Origin: Methylomonas rivi
Lineage (GTDB): Bacteria; Pseudomonadota; Gammaproteobacteria; Methylococcales; Methylomonadaceae
Direction: 5' to 3'
DNA length: 36,509 bases
Assembly: GCF_024505165.1 (NCBI RefSeq)
Contig: NZ_JANIBK010000032.1
Coordinates: 1 to 36,509, forward strand
Every line of letters begins with the position of its first letter. Positions within the stretch are counted from its first letter, which is position 1. The position numbers and the translations under genes are program-made. A model generated the notes under the pieces. The model was given only the letters and a program-made list of their open reading frames with translations, searched no databases and had not been told where the DNA came from. Below, piece after piece: positions 7,620 through 17,014 of the stretch.

Positions 7620-9977
7620 ATGCCGCCGACTAAAACCGGACATTTTGGCCATGCGCTATTGAAATGCCTGTCGGTATTACAGTTGTGCGGCGTTTTGGCT
7701 TGCCTGCCCGTTGCGGCGGCCGGGGAATCTGTCAAGATCGGCATCCTGGCTTATCGGTCCAAGCCGCAAACCTTGGCGCAGTGGCAGCCCTTGGCCGTGG
7801 CGCTGAAACAGGCGTTGCCGGATAGGGATTTCGCCATTGAGACATTCGATTTCGATGAATTGGCGTTGGCCGTGGCCAGCCGGCAAGTGGATTTCGTCCT
7901 GACCAATCCCGGGCATTATATTCAGCTATCCAAGCGCAACGGCCTGTCGGCCCCTTTAGCCACTTTGGCGTTAAACGACCGCGATCCCGAGCGGGCGATC
8001 ATGGCGTTCGGCGGGGTTATTTTTAGCCGTGCCGACGATGCCGGTATCGATACCATTCTGGATCTCAAGGGCAAAACCATTGCCGTCACCGGCATCGACT
8101 CGTTGAGCGGCTACCAGTTGCAGGCTTACGAATTTCAACGGGGCGGCGGCAATCTGTCGCAACAGGCCAAACTGCTGCAAACCGGCATGCCGCAGGATAA
8201 TGTCGTGGACGCTGTGCTAAACCGCCGGGCCGAAGTGGGCTTGGTGCGTACCGGGGTCTTGGAGGAATTGGCGGGCGAAGGCAAGCTGGATATGCGGCAA
8301 ATCAAGATTATCAACCGGCAGCCACTGCCCGGCTATCCGCACTTGCTGTCTACCCGGCTTTACCCCGAATGGCCGTTTGCCGCCATGCCGCAAACCGATG
8401 AAAATCTGGCCCGGCACGTGGCGGCGGCACTGTTTATGTTGGAAGAAAATAAAGCGGCCACGCGGGCCATCGGCATCCACGGTTTCGGCGTGCCCGCCGA
8501 CTACACGGCCATTGCGGATGTGCTCAGGGACATGCGGGTGCCGCCCTACGACGTGGTGCCCAGTTTCACCTTGAAAGACATATGGCTGCGCTACCAGTGG
8601 CCGTTGCTGGCGGCATTGCTGATTATCGGTGTGTTCCTGTTGTTGACGCTGAATTTGTTGCTGGTCAAGCGTAAATTAGTGGTGCAGCGCAAGTTGCTGC
8701 TGGAGCAAAAACAGCAACTATTGGACAGCGAAACGTTTTTGCGCACCTTGATAGGCACCTTGCCGGACCTGATTTGGTTAAAAAATGCCGACGGCGTCTA
8801 TCTGGCTTGCAACCCGCGTTTCGAAGGTTTTTTCGGCGCCGAGGAACAGGCGATCGTGGGCAAGACCGACTACGATTTTGTCGATAAAGCCTCGGCCGAT
8901 TCTTTTCGCGCCCACGATATGTTGGCCATGCAAAAGGACGGCCCGTATCTGATCGAAAAATGGGTTACCTTTGCCGACGATGGGCACAAAGAATTGTTGG
9001 AAACCCTGAAGATTCCGATGCGCGACGCGGCGGGCCAGTTCATCGGCGTGCTGGGCATCGGCCACGACATTACCGAGCGCAAGCAAGCCGAGGAAAAACT
9101 TTCGCTGGCGGCCAGCGTATTTACCCATGCCCGGGAAGGCATCCTGATTACCGACGTGGACGGCAGGATCATCGACGTTAACGACACCTTTACCGCGATC
9201 ACCGGTTACAGCCGCGAAGAAGCGCTGCACCGCAACCCCAGCATGTTGAAATCCGATCGGCAAAATAAGGCGTTCTATGCCGCCATGTGGGCGGATTTAA
9301 AGGAAAAAGGCGAATGGTCCGGCGAGCTTTGGAACCGGCGCAAAAACGGCCAGTTGTATGCGGAGATTCTGACTATCAGCGCGGTCCGCGATGCCCAAGG
9401 CAACACCCAGCATTATGTGGCCTTGTTTTCGGATATTACCCCGTTCAAGGAATACGAGCAGCAGTTGGAACGCATCGCCCATTACGATGCGTTGACCGGC
9501 CTGCCCAACCGTATTTTGTTGGCCGACCGCTTGCGCTTGGCCATGATGCAAGCGCTGCGGCGCGGGCAGAAAGTGGCGGTGGTTTTTCTGGATCTTGACG
9601 GCTTTAAAGCCGTTAACGATACCTTTGGCCATGACATGGGCGACGAGTTGTTGACGGCCTTGGCCGGCCGCATGAAGCAGACTCTGCGGGAAAGCGACAC
9701 ACTGGCCCGCTTGGGCGGCGACGAATTCGTGGCCGTGCTGGTGGATTTGCCGGATACCGAAGCCTGTTTGCCGTTATTATCGCGCTTGCTGACAGCCGCC
9801 TCCCAGCCGGTGGTTTACGGTGAATCGGCGATGCTGGTATCGGCTAGTTTGGGGGTTAGCTTTTATCCGCAGGCCGAGGATATCGACGCCGACCAATTGC
9901 TGCGCCAAGCCGACCAAGCCATGTATCAAGCCAAGATGAAGGGAAAAAACCAGTACCATTTGTTCGAGGCGGATTAG
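7620..9977 (+). CDS. Membrane diguanylate cyclase with PhnD-like sensor, two PAS domains and GGDEF
   Basis: The 785-residue protein has a signal peptide, then a periplasmic phosphonate-binding (PhnD-like) domain (VKIGILAYRSKPQTLAQWQPL; VDFVLTNPGHYIQL; DLKGKTIAVTGIDSLSGYQ). A single membrane span lies near residues 327-349, followed by a short coiled linker, two PAS/PAC domains (LRTLIGTLPDLIWLKNADG; and from about 495, ASVFTHAREGILITDVDG) and a GGDEF domain. The active-site GGDEF is intact at residues 699-703, and RESD at 690-693 fits the RxxD inhibitory site, so it should make cyclic di-GMP and be feedback-inhibited. There is no EAL domain. It abuts the upstream lipoprotein gene with no intervening base, implying one transcript and translational coupling. 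Confidence 0.92.
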   Translation: MPPTKTGHFGHALLKCLSVLQLCGVLACLPVAAAGESVKIGILAYRSKPQTLAQWQPLAVALKQALPDRDFAIETFDFDELALAVASRQVDFVLTNPGHYIQLSKRNGLSAPLATLALNDRDPERAIMAFGGVIFSRADDAGIDTILDLKGKTIAVTGIDSLSGYQLQAYEFQRGGGNLSQQAKLLQTGMPQDNVVDAVLNRRAEVGLVRTGVLEELAGEGKLDMRQIKIINRQPLPGYPHLLSTRLYPEWPFAAMPQTDENLARHVAAALFMLEENKAATRAIGIHGFGVPADYTAIADVLRDMRVPPYDVVPSFTLKDIWLRYQWPLLAALLIIGVFLLLTLNLLLVKRKLVVQRKLLLEQKQQLLDSETFLRTLIGTLPDLIWLKNADGVYLACNPRFEGFFGAEEQAIVGKTDYDFVDKASADSFRAHDMLAMQKDGPYLIEKWVTFADDGHKELLETLKIPMRDAAGQFIGVLGIGHDITERKQAEEKLSLAASVFTHAREGILITDVDGRIIDVNDTFTAITGYSREEALHRNPSMLKSDRQNKAFYAAMWADLKEKGEWSGELWNRRKNGQLYAEILTISAVRDAQGNTQHYVALFSDITPFKEYEQQLERIAHYDALTGLPNRILLADRLRLAMMQALRRGQKVAVVFLDLDGFKAVNDTFGHDMGDELLTALAGRMKQTLRESDTLARLGGDEFVAVLVDLPDTEACLPLLSRLLTAASQPVVYGESAMLVSASLGVSFYPQAEDIDADQLLRQADQAMYQAKMKGKNQYHLFEAD

Positions 9978-10029
9978 GGGCGATTTATGCTTGGTTGCCG
10001 GTAGATTGAATTCTTTGTCAATGATCTCC

Positions 10030-10050
10030 TTCCCACGCGGCGCGTGGGAA
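10030..10050. repeat. Short perfect palindrome, REP-like; possible transcript end
   Basis: TTCCCACGC-GGC-GCGTGGGAA forms a hairpin with nine-base arms and a three-base loop. It lies 52 bases downstream of the diguanylate cyclase stop, where it could stabilise or end the transcript, though no T-tract follows. A near copy occurs at 10611-10635, so it belongs to a dispersed repeat family. Confidence 0.6.
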
Positions 10051-10077
10051 TCGGAGTAAAACTATCCAGGGATTTAC

Positions 10078-10497
10078 ATGGCTGCATTAAAAATCAATCG
10101 GACGGACTTCATCCTCGCCTTGACCTCGAATGCCGGGGATTGGGATGAGGCTTGGTTTTTGGACAAGGAAACCGGCGAGTTATGGCTCAATAACGATGGT
10201 GACGATGAAGTGCCGGACGATCTGGAAGACAATCCGCGTTATCTGCCGATTGAGGCCATGGCTTCTCGCGATGCTTTCCAAATCATGGAAGACTTTGTCG
10301 ATGAACTAGGCGACAGCCCGGAAGCCGAGGCGTTGCAAGCCGCGCTCAACGGCCGCAAGCCGTTCCGGCGCTTCAAGGATGCGCTGCTGGATTACCCTGA
10401 ATTGCGCGATAGCTGGTTCGCCTTCGAGGAAACCCGATTGAACCGTCTTGCCCAAGCGTGGTGCGACGAGCAGGGGCTTGCGGTGGCGTGGATTTGA
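10078..10497 (+). CDS. UPF0158 family protein
   Basis: This 139-residue acidic cytosolic protein fits the UPF0158 family of unknown function: an N-terminal segment with WFLDKETGELWLNN, then the RYLPIEAMASRDAFQIMEDFV segment and C-terminal FRRFKDALLDYPELRDSWFAFEETRLNRLAQAWC. The ATG at 10078 follows CAGGGATTTAC, a moderate ribosome binding site. It has no signal peptide or membrane segment. It lies between two copies of the palindromic repeat, so it is probably transcribed alone. Confidence 0.78.
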   Translation: MAALKINRTDFILALTSNAGDWDEAWFLDKETGELWLNNDGDDEVPDDLEDNPRYLPIEAMASRDAFQIMEDFVDELGDSPEAEALQAALNGRKPFRRFKDALLDYPELRDSWFAFEETRLNRLAQAWCDEQGLAVAWI

Positions 10498-10763
10498 GGG
10501 AACGGGTTCACGATAGGATTACAGCGGGGATGTCTCGTTCCTATGCGCTGCGCTGGAATGCCGGGCTTGGCCGCGCTGCGGCACAACTTCACCGCAGCGC
10601 GGAAGGTCTGGGTTTCCACGCGGCGCGTGGGAACCAGGGTCGCCCCCGGCCAATTATGCCGGGCTTGGCGGCTTGATGGAAGATCAAGCTCCCAAGCCGG
10701 AGTTTGGGAGCCAGGTGAAGCTGGAGCTTGGGAACTAGGTAAACTTGGGAACCAAATCAACGA
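10498..10763. repeat. Cluster of REP-like inverted repeats
   Basis: This stretch without genes is packed with hairpins. CCGCGCTGCGG at 10571-10581 pairs with CCGCAGCGCGG at 10592-10602. The element at 10611-10635 has 11-base arms around GGC with one mismatch and closely matches the palindrome at 10030-10050. GCTCCCAA at 10688-10695 pairs with TTGGGAGC at 10704-10711, and further degenerate CTGGAGCTTGGGAAC copies follow to about 10755. Open frames through this block are by-products of the repeats. It lies between two converging transcripts and may act as a bidirectional transcript end. Confidence 0.7.
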
Positions 10764-11609
10764 TTAAGCGTTACGGCGTTTCAATCCAAGCACGCCCAAT
10801 AGGCCACTGCTGAATAACCATATTGCGCCAGGAACAGGTACTGGCGCAACATCTCCCGATCTGACGATCCATGCGCCAACACCGGGGCTACTTTCAGATT
10901 CGTTAATCGTCTGAGCACCATAGAAGATATAGAACATAGATGGCTTTGCATTAGGATTTGGCACTAACTCAGTCCAGAATTTTTGATTGCCGCCAAAAGT
11001 AAAACTATCGCTGGCGTTAGCGTTGGCTGCATCTGCAAAATTGAGGAAATATCCCGTCGTATTTGTCCAGGCTGGGTTCAATTGGCCATTAGGCAAATAG
11101 CTATCCGGCAAATGGAGATTAATATGCCACATATAAGATAATTCTGACGTTGGGCTAGTGATGTTGTATCCAGCATCAGTTGCGCCGTTGTAAGATGAAT
11201 TTGTATTGAAATTAGTACCGTTAATTGGGCTTAAACTTGGCAAACGCCAATTGTTATAGCCTTGATAATTTGTGCTGTTCAAATAATCAATAAATCCATG
11301 CGCACCCCACCATGTCATCGAAACGACATTGCCATTCGGATGTACGCCAAAGTCGTTTAAGGTTAGTGTATGGTCTCCGCCATTGTAACCATCGTAAACT
11401 TTTCCGTTACTAGCGGTAATAATTTGCTGTAAATAATTGATCGAATTTCCAGAGGCGTTTGCTAGAGTTTTCAACAAGTTGGTATCTTTACTCCAGGTGG
11501 CATTCAACACATCGTCATATACCAAGCCATTCCCGCGATCATACAAGGCCGCTTCTGAGTTCAAGCTAAATAGTGTGCCAACTGCCAGCAAAATTTTTCC
11601 GTGTTTCAT
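10764..11609 (-). CDS. Exported protein with DUF1566/Lcl-like region and PEP-CTERM (VPLPA-type) sorting signal
   Basis: The 281-residue protein has a short signal peptide (MKHGKILLAVGTLFSLNSEAA), a body starting LYDRGNGLVYDDVLNATWSKDTNLL and containing YNNWRLPSLSPINGTN, as in the Lcl/DUF1566 family of surface proteins, and a C-terminal sorting signal: VPVPGAIWLFSSGLLGVLGLKRRNA. That tail is of the PEP-CTERM/VPLPA type recognised by exosortases in Gram-negative bacteria, which cut it and help transfer the protein to the surface or matrix. AAGGA lies a short distance upstream of the ATG. The body is rich in Asn, Ser and Thr, as expected for secreted proteins. No exosortase gene is in the window. 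Confidence 0.82.
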   Translation of the reverse strand: MKHGKILLAVGTLFSLNSEAALYDRGNGLVYDDVLNATWSKDTNLLKTLANASGNSINYLQQIITASNGKVYDGYNGGDHTLTLNDFGVHPNGNVVSMTWWGAHGFIDYLNSTNYQGYNNWRLPSLSPINGTNFNTNSSYNGATDAGYNITSPTSELSYMWHINLHLPDSYLPNGQLNPAWTNTTGYFLNFADAANANASDSFTFGGNQKFWTELVPNPNAKPSMFYIFYGAQTINESESSPGVGAWIVRSGDVAPVPVPGAIWLFSSGLLGVLGLKRRNA

Positions 11610-11716
11610 AAGTTAGTTTCCTTAAATCGTCCGTAAATCAAATGAATGTAATAAAGTGCCGATTGATAGAAGCAATAAAGGCTCATCTGCGCAATCGGCT
11701 TTGCATGTTTTTAAAC

Positions 11717-12712
11717 TTAGCGCCGACGTTTCAGGCCAAACAAGCCCAATAGTCCGCTAGCAAACAGCCAAGCCGCCGAAGGCACAGGCACGGCGGCAAG
11801 CGAGGTGGCGTAGACATTGCCGCTGGCGGCGCTATAGCTGGCGCCGGGCGTCAACACCCGTATCGCGAATTTGGCGGTGGCGTCGGCAAACGACGAGACA
11901 TTTTGACCGGTAAACTCGGTAGTCTGAGTTTCGAAATTGAACATTTCCTGATAAGCATTCATTTGACCGCCTGCTATGGTTAGTACGGCATAGAGTCCGG
12001 TCATATCGCCCACGGAGGTATGCAGGGTGTAACTGCCGCTAAGGCTGGCATTGGTGCCGTTGTTCCAGTAATCGAGCGTGTGGGTATCGCTTCCGATAGT
12101 AAGCTGTGCGGAGGGTGTCCCTGGCGAGCCTCCATAAGGATTGAAATTGGCGGGATAGCCGGTTACGCCAAACGAAGCGTCCAGTGACCAATCCACCGCC
12201 AGTTCTACCACTGTGCCTGACTGTAGTTCGGTCGAGGTGACGGTCAGAGGATCTACAATGTACTCTTGAATATAGGAATTCGCTGCGGCGGAGGAATGGG
12301 TGTTGTCGCCCTGATTTGTTCCATAGAAAATAGAGTTGGGGTTGTTGTCGATCCAAGTGTAGTGGCCAACGGATTTAGATGCCGAACTGGACGCGTAACC
12401 GCTTAAATGATTGTAATCGAATGAGCCGTTGATCGCGGCTTGAGCGACTTGAGTTGAAGAAGTGGGGCCAATGTCATCGACGTGGGTGTTACTGACCGAA
12501 TCGGCAATATGTTGAGTAGCTGTGGAATAAATCGTCACATAATTGCCAGGGGCGGATGACTCGATATGATTGTTGAGGCCATCCGTAGACGCGTTTCCTT
12601 CGTAATAATAAGAAAGATATGCATCCGCTGCCTTTGCCGTGCTATTGGCAAGCAACAACAAACTGCCGGAAATAATAGGGATAATTAGCTTGCTTGAACA
12701 TGGTGTTGTCAC
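11717..12712 (-). CDS. Secreted protein with PEP-CTERM sorting signal
   Basis: This 331-residue protein begins at a GTG with AAGGAAACAAC upstream. It has a signal peptide (LIIPIISGSLLLLANSTAKAA), a Ser/Gly/Asn/Tyr-rich body of unknown fold, and a C-terminal tail VPVPSAAWLFASGLLGLFGLKRRR, a PEP-CTERM/VPLPA-type exosortase signal nearly identical in form to that of the neighbour at 10764. The two genes share orientation but are 107 bases apart and have unrelated bodies, so they may be separate transcripts. Role unknown; probably extracellular or envelope-associated. Confidence 0.78.
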   Translation of the reverse strand: MTTPCSSKLIIPIISGSLLLLANSTAKAADAYLSYYYEGNASTDGLNNHIESSAPGNYVTIYSTATQHIADSVSNTHVDDIGPTSSTQVAQAAINGSFDYNHLSGYASSSASKSVGHYTWIDNNPNSIFYGTNQGDNTHSSAAANSYIQEYIVDPLTVTSTELQSGTVVELAVDWSLDASFGVTGYPANFNPYGGSPGTPSAQLTIGSDTHTLDYWNNGTNASLSGSYTLHTSVGDMTGLYAVLTIAGGQMNAYQEMFNFETQTTEFTGQNVSSFADATAKFAIRVLTPGASYSAASGNVYATSLAAVPVPSAAWLFASGLLGLFGLKRRR

Positions 12713-13083
12713 GTTGTTTCCTTGACCCTAAAGGTCATTGCGTGTTTTGTTAAACGACGCAAACCAACGAAGACTGCCGGTTGCGTCAGGATTTCGCAAT
12801 CCGGCCAGCTTCCTTCCCCAAGCTCCGTGATTTTCCGGCCCGGCTTCGCAACCGGTGTGGCGCCGAAATTCTAACGGATTAAACGATTATTCTCTACTGC
12901 CCTTTAGCCCGCGTAGGTACGATTAGCGTAGCGTAATCGTACGAATGCTGGGAAAGCATTGAATCGTCATGCCTACGATTACGTTGCACTATCGGAGCTA
13001 CCTGGCCGCCTGGATAGACAAGCCAATGTAAAACCGCCTCCCACCCCTTATAATGCCAGCCTTTTTACGACATTCGCCGCCCC
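12713..13083. repeat. Intergenic region with inverted repeats and hrpA promoter area
   Basis: GTACGATTA at 12917-12925 pairs with TAATCGTAC at 12934-12942, and AATGCT/AGCATT at 12944-12960 forms a second hairpin. A partial third copy of the TACGATTACG motif follows near 12972. These look like dispersed intergenic repeats. Further on, TATAAT at 13049-13054 is a good -10 box about 30 bases before the hrpA start; I see no matching -35. Confidence 0.5.
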
Positions 13084-16000
13084 ATGTCCGTTCACGACAC
13101 CCTGAAACAACTCGCCAAAAATCTCCACGACTGCATGAGCATCGACCGGCACGGCTTTAAACGCCAACTCGACCGGCTGCGCGGCGAGGTGGGGAAAGGC
13201 AAGGATGTGTCTGGGCAAGTTCAGCAATTGGCTGAAAAAATTGAGCGATCAATCAGCCGTTGCAACCAAAGAAGGGCTTCCGTGCCGGTGATTAATTATC
13301 CCGACCTGCCCGTCAGCGGCAAGAAGGATGAGATTGCCGAGTTGATCAAAAACAATCAGGTCACCATCGTCTGCGGCGAGACCGGTTCCGGTAAGACTAC
13401 TCAATTGCCGAAAATCTGTCTGGAAATCGGCCGCAGCATAAGCGGCTTGATCGGCCATACCCAGCCGCGCAGGATTGCGGCCCGCACCGTCGCCGACCGT
13501 ATCGCCGAGGAACTGGGCCAAAACATCGGTCAGGCGGTGGGTTATAAAGTGCGCTTCCACGACCAGACCCATCCGAATTCGCTGGTCAAATTGATGACCG
13601 ACGGCATACTGTTGGCGGAATCGCAGAACGATCAGTATCTGAGTCAATACGATACCATCATCATCGACGAGGCCCACGAGCGCAGCCTGAATATCGATTT
13701 TTTAATGGGCTATTTGCGCTGGCTGTTGCCGAAACGGCCGGATTTGAAAGTCGTCATTACCTCCGCCACCATCGACCCGGAACGTTTCGCCAAGCATTTC
13801 AATGATGCTCCCATCGTCAATGTTTCGGGTCGCACTTATCCGGTGGATGTGCGATACCGGCCCATCGAATTGATCGAGGAAGACGACGAAACTTCCGCCG
13901 ATTTGCAGCAAGCCATCTTGGACGCAGTGGACGAGTTGTACCGCGATTTGCGCGGCGACATTTTGATCTTTTTAAGCGGCGAGCACGAAATCCGCGAGAC
14001 CACCGAATCCCTGCGCAAATCGCACAATAATGCCCGTTACGAGGTGTTGCCGTTGTATTCCAAACTCAGCGTGGCCGAGCAGGAGCGGGTGTTTAAACCC
14101 AGCGGCAACAAGCCGCGCATCGTGCTGGCCACCAACGTCGCCGAAACCTCGTTGACCGTGCCGGGCATCCGTTGCGTGATCGATTCCGGCCATGCCCGCA
14201 TCAGCCGTTACAGCCACCGCAGCAAGATTCAAAGGTTGCCGATAGAACGCATTTCGCAGGCCAGCGCCAATCAACGCGCCGGCCGCTGCGGCCGGGTGGC
14301 CGAGGGTATTTGCATCAGGTTATATTCCAAGGAAGATTATCTGGCTCGCCCCGAGTTTACCGAACCGGAAATCCTGCGCACCAATCTGTCGTCGGTGATT
14401 TTGCAGATGGCTTCCTTGAAGCTGGGCGACATCGAAGATTTTCCGTTCGTCGAGCCGCCGGACGAGAAAATGATCCGCGACGGCAAGAATTCGTTGTTCG
14501 AAGTCGACGCCTTGGACAAGCAAGGTAACCTGACCGACACCGGACGGCGGCTGGCAAAGATTCCGACCGATCCGAAACTGGCGCGGATGCTGTTGGCGGC
14601 GGCGGATTTGGGTTCCTTGCACGAGGTGGCGATTATCGTTTCGGCCTTGAGTATTCAGGATCCGCGCGACAAGCCCGCCGACAAAATGCCGCAGGCCGAA
14701 GCCAAGCATGCGCAGTTCAAGGCCGAGGACTCGGACTTTCTGACCCTGCTGAATCTGTGGAACGCCTTCGAGGAACAGAAGAAACATTTGACCAACAGCA
14801 AGCTGCGCAAGTATTGCCAGGACAACTTTCTGTCGTATATCCGCATGCGGGAATGGCACGACATCCATACCCAGATCATGCAAGTGGCGCGCGGCGATTT
14901 GGGCTTGAAAACCAGCGGCAATCCGGCCAATTACGAGCAGATTCACATGGCGTTGTTGCCGGGCTTGTTGTCCAACATCGGCTTCAGGCACGAGCAATAC
15001 GAATATCTGGGCGCGCGCGGCCTGAAGTTTTTCATCTTCCCCGGTTCCGGCCAGCATAAGGCGCGGCCGAAATGGATCATGGCCGCCGAGCAGGTCGAGA
15101 CCAGCAAGGTCTACGCCCGCACCGTCGCCAAGATCGAGCCGGAATGGATAGAGGCCTGCGCCCAGCACTTGGTCAAACGCAATTACTACGATCCGCATTG
15201 GGAAAAAAGCGCAGGCCGCTGCGGCGTGTTCGAGCGTACCTTGTTGTACGGTTTGACCTTACAGGCCAAGCGCAAAGTGCCTTACGAAAACGTCGATCCG
15301 AAGGCGGCGCGGGAGATGTTCATCCGCCATGCGCTGGTGAACCAGGATTACCATTCCAACGCGCCGTTCTTCAAGGCCAACGAAAAGCTGCTGGAGGAGG
15401 TGGGCTACATCCAGCACAAGGGTCGGCGGGTGGATTTGGTCGAGGACGAGGAATGGCTGTACCAGTTTTACGACAAGAAACTGCCGGCCGAGATCGTCAG
15501 CGGCATCGCCCTGGACCAATGGCGCAAAAAGGTCGAACGCGACGATCCGAAGATTTTGTTTTTGACCAAGGAAGATTTAACCCGCACCGATGAGAATCAG
15601 ATCAACGACTGGGATTTTCCGGATAGCAAAAAGCTCGGCGATCTGACTATCGAATTGCACTACCGCTTCGAGCCCGGTCACGACGAGGACGGCGTCACCG
15701 CCATCATCCCTGTGCATCAGCTTAACCAGATTCGGCAAATGCCGTTCGACTGGTTGGTGCCGGGCATGCTGGAGGAAAAAGTCACGGCCTTGATCAAGTC
15801 GCTGCCCAAGCATCTGCGCAAGCATTTCGTGCCGGTGCCGAACACCGCCAAGGCCTGTCTGGAAATCGAGCCGGATTTTAAAGGCTCGTTGTACGAATGG
15901 CTGAGCAATCGGCTGCGTAAATTGACTGGCGAAGCCATTCCGCTGAACGAGTGGCAGCCGGACACGTTGCCGGACCATCTGAAAATGAATTTCCGGGTAG

Positions 16001-16974
16001 TGGACGATAAGGGCAGGGCGCTCGGCTATGGCCGCAATCTGGCCAAATTGCAGGCGGAACATGCCGTCAAGGCCGGCGACAGTTTCGATAAGCTGGCGCG
16101 GGAAGAAATGCATCACACCGGCTGCATCGCCTGGGTTTTCGACGATTTGCCCGATACCATGCAATTCATGCAGAAGGGGCAAAGTTTTATCGGCTATCCG
16201 GCCATTGTCGACGAAGGCGAGACGGTGGGCGTGAAAATCCTGGAAACCCAACAAAAGGCCGAGCAGGCGCATTTCGAAGGCTTGACCAAGTTGTTCCAAT
16301 TGCAGTGCCGCAAGGATGCGCAATACATCTTGAAAAATAGCGGCGTGCCGGCGGCTTTGCAACTGGCTTATAACCAGTTGCCCAAGCACCCGATTTTAAA
16401 GGCCCGCGGCGGCGAATTTAAAAACGATCTGTTGTTTTTGATTTTCAGCAGCGCGTTTGTGGAGACCGGGGAGATTCGCGGCCGGCAGACCTTCGACGCC
16501 CGCTTGGCGGATAAAAAATCCAGTCTGATCGGCGTCGGCAACCAAGCCGGCAAGCAAGTCGCGGAAATCATGGCACACTACCAAGACATCGGCCGGCAGT
16601 TAAAACAGCCGGGCATAGTCCCCGCTTTAAAGCAGGACGTGGAAAATCAGCTAAGTTTGCTGTTGTACAGCGGCTTTATTCGTTACACCCCGTTGGCGCA
16701 GTTGCAGGCCATGCCGCGTTATTTAAAAGCCATCGTTTTTAGATTGGACAAGCAAAAGCCGGATTCGGCCGATGTGCAGGGCCTGCAGCGCTTATGGCAG
16801 CGGTATTGGCAGCATGTCGAAAAACGGCTGAAAACCGGCCAGCCCATGCCGGAGCGCGAAACGTTCCGCTGGGGGTTGGAAGAATTGCGCGTCTCGGTGT
16901 TTGCCCAGCAACTGAAAACCGCATTCCCGGTTTCGGTGCAACGCCTGGAAAAGCAATGGAACGAAATGTTTTGA
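13084..16974 (+). CDS. hrpA: ATP-dependent RNA helicase HrpA (DEAH box)
   Basis: The 1296-residue protein has the length and layout of HrpA, a DEAH-box helicase active on RNA and linked to mRNA processing and rescue of stalled ribosomes. Motif I is GETGSGKTT at 98-106, motif II DEAH at 195-198 (followed by ERS), motif III SATID, and motif VI QRAGRCGR. The helicase-associated winged helix and OB-fold follow (VDALDKQGNLTDTGRRLAKIPTDPKLARMLL), then the long HrpA-specific C-terminal domain (LLPGLLSNIGFR; YGLTLQAKRKVPYENVDP). It is intact throughout. A TATAAT lies about 30 bases upstream of the ATG, and the Shine-Dalgarno is weak. The following rhomboid gene begins 40 bases after its stop and may be cotranscribed. 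Confidence 0.96.
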   Translation: MSVHDTLKQLAKNLHDCMSIDRHGFKRQLDRLRGEVGKGKDVSGQVQQLAEKIERSISRCNQRRASVPVINYPDLPVSGKKDEIAELIKNNQVTIVCGETGSGKTTQLPKICLEIGRSISGLIGHTQPRRIAARTVADRIAEELGQNIGQAVGYKVRFHDQTHPNSLVKLMTDGILLAESQNDQYLSQYDTIIIDEAHERSLNIDFLMGYLRWLLPKRPDLKVVITSATIDPERFAKHFNDAPIVNVSGRTYPVDVRYRPIELIEEDDETSADLQQAILDAVDELYRDLRGDILIFLSGEHEIRETTESLRKSHNNARYEVLPLYSKLSVAEQERVFKPSGNKPRIVLATNVAETSLTVPGIRCVIDSGHARISRYSHRSKIQRLPIERISQASANQRAGRCGRVAEGICIRLYSKEDYLARPEFTEPEILRTNLSSVILQMASLKLGDIEDFPFVEPPDEKMIRDGKNSLFEVDALDKQGNLTDTGRRLAKIPTDPKLARMLLAAADLGSLHEVAIIVSALSIQDPRDKPADKMPQAEAKHAQFKAEDSDFLTLLNLWNAFEEQKKHLTNSKLRKYCQDNFLSYIRMREWHDIHTQIMQVARGDLGLKTSGNPANYEQIHMALLPGLLSNIGFRHEQYEYLGARGLKFFIFPGSGQHKARPKWIMAAEQVETSKVYARTVAKIEPEWIEACAQHLVKRNYYDPHWEKSAGRCGVFERTLLYGLTLQAKRKVPYENVDPKAAREMFIRHALVNQDYHSNAPFFKANEKLLEEVGYIQHKGRRVDLVEDEEWLYQFYDKKLPAEIVSGIALDQWRKKVERDDPKILFLTKEDLTRTDENQINDWDFPDSKKLGDLTIELHYRFEPGHDEDGVTAIIPVHQLNQIRQMPFDWLVPGMLEEKVTALIKSLPKHLRKHFVPVPNTAKACLEIEPDFKGSLYEWLSNRLRKLTGEAIPLNEWQPDTLPDHLKMNFRVVDDKGRALGYGRNLAKLQAEHAVKAGDSFDKLAREEMHHTGCIAWVFDDLPDTMQFMQKGQSFIGYPAIVDEGETVGVKILETQQKAEQAHFEGLTKLFQLQCRKDAQYILKNSGVPAALQLAYNQLPKHPILKARGGEFKNDLLFLIFSSAFVETGEIRGRQTFDARLADKKSSLIGVGNQAGKQVAEIMAHYQDIGRQLKQPGIVPALKQDVENQLSLLLYSGFIRYTPLAQLQAMPRYLKAIVFRLDKQKPDSADVQGLQRLWQRYWQHVEKRLKTGQPMPERETFRWGLEELRVSVFAQQLKTAFPVSVQRLEKQWNEMF

Positions 16975-17014
16975 AAAGGCTCATAAAGATGTTTTAAATC
17001 CAAAGGACGCTCAA

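Noticed and set aside
10030-10760. Possible CRISPR array because of repeated short palindromes
   Set aside because: Repeats are few, irregularly spaced and variable, with no constant spacers and no cas genes.
14320-15198. Long minus-strand open frame opposite hrpA
   Set aside because: It lies wholly inside the well-supported hrpA gene and is a by-product of its GC-rich codon pattern.
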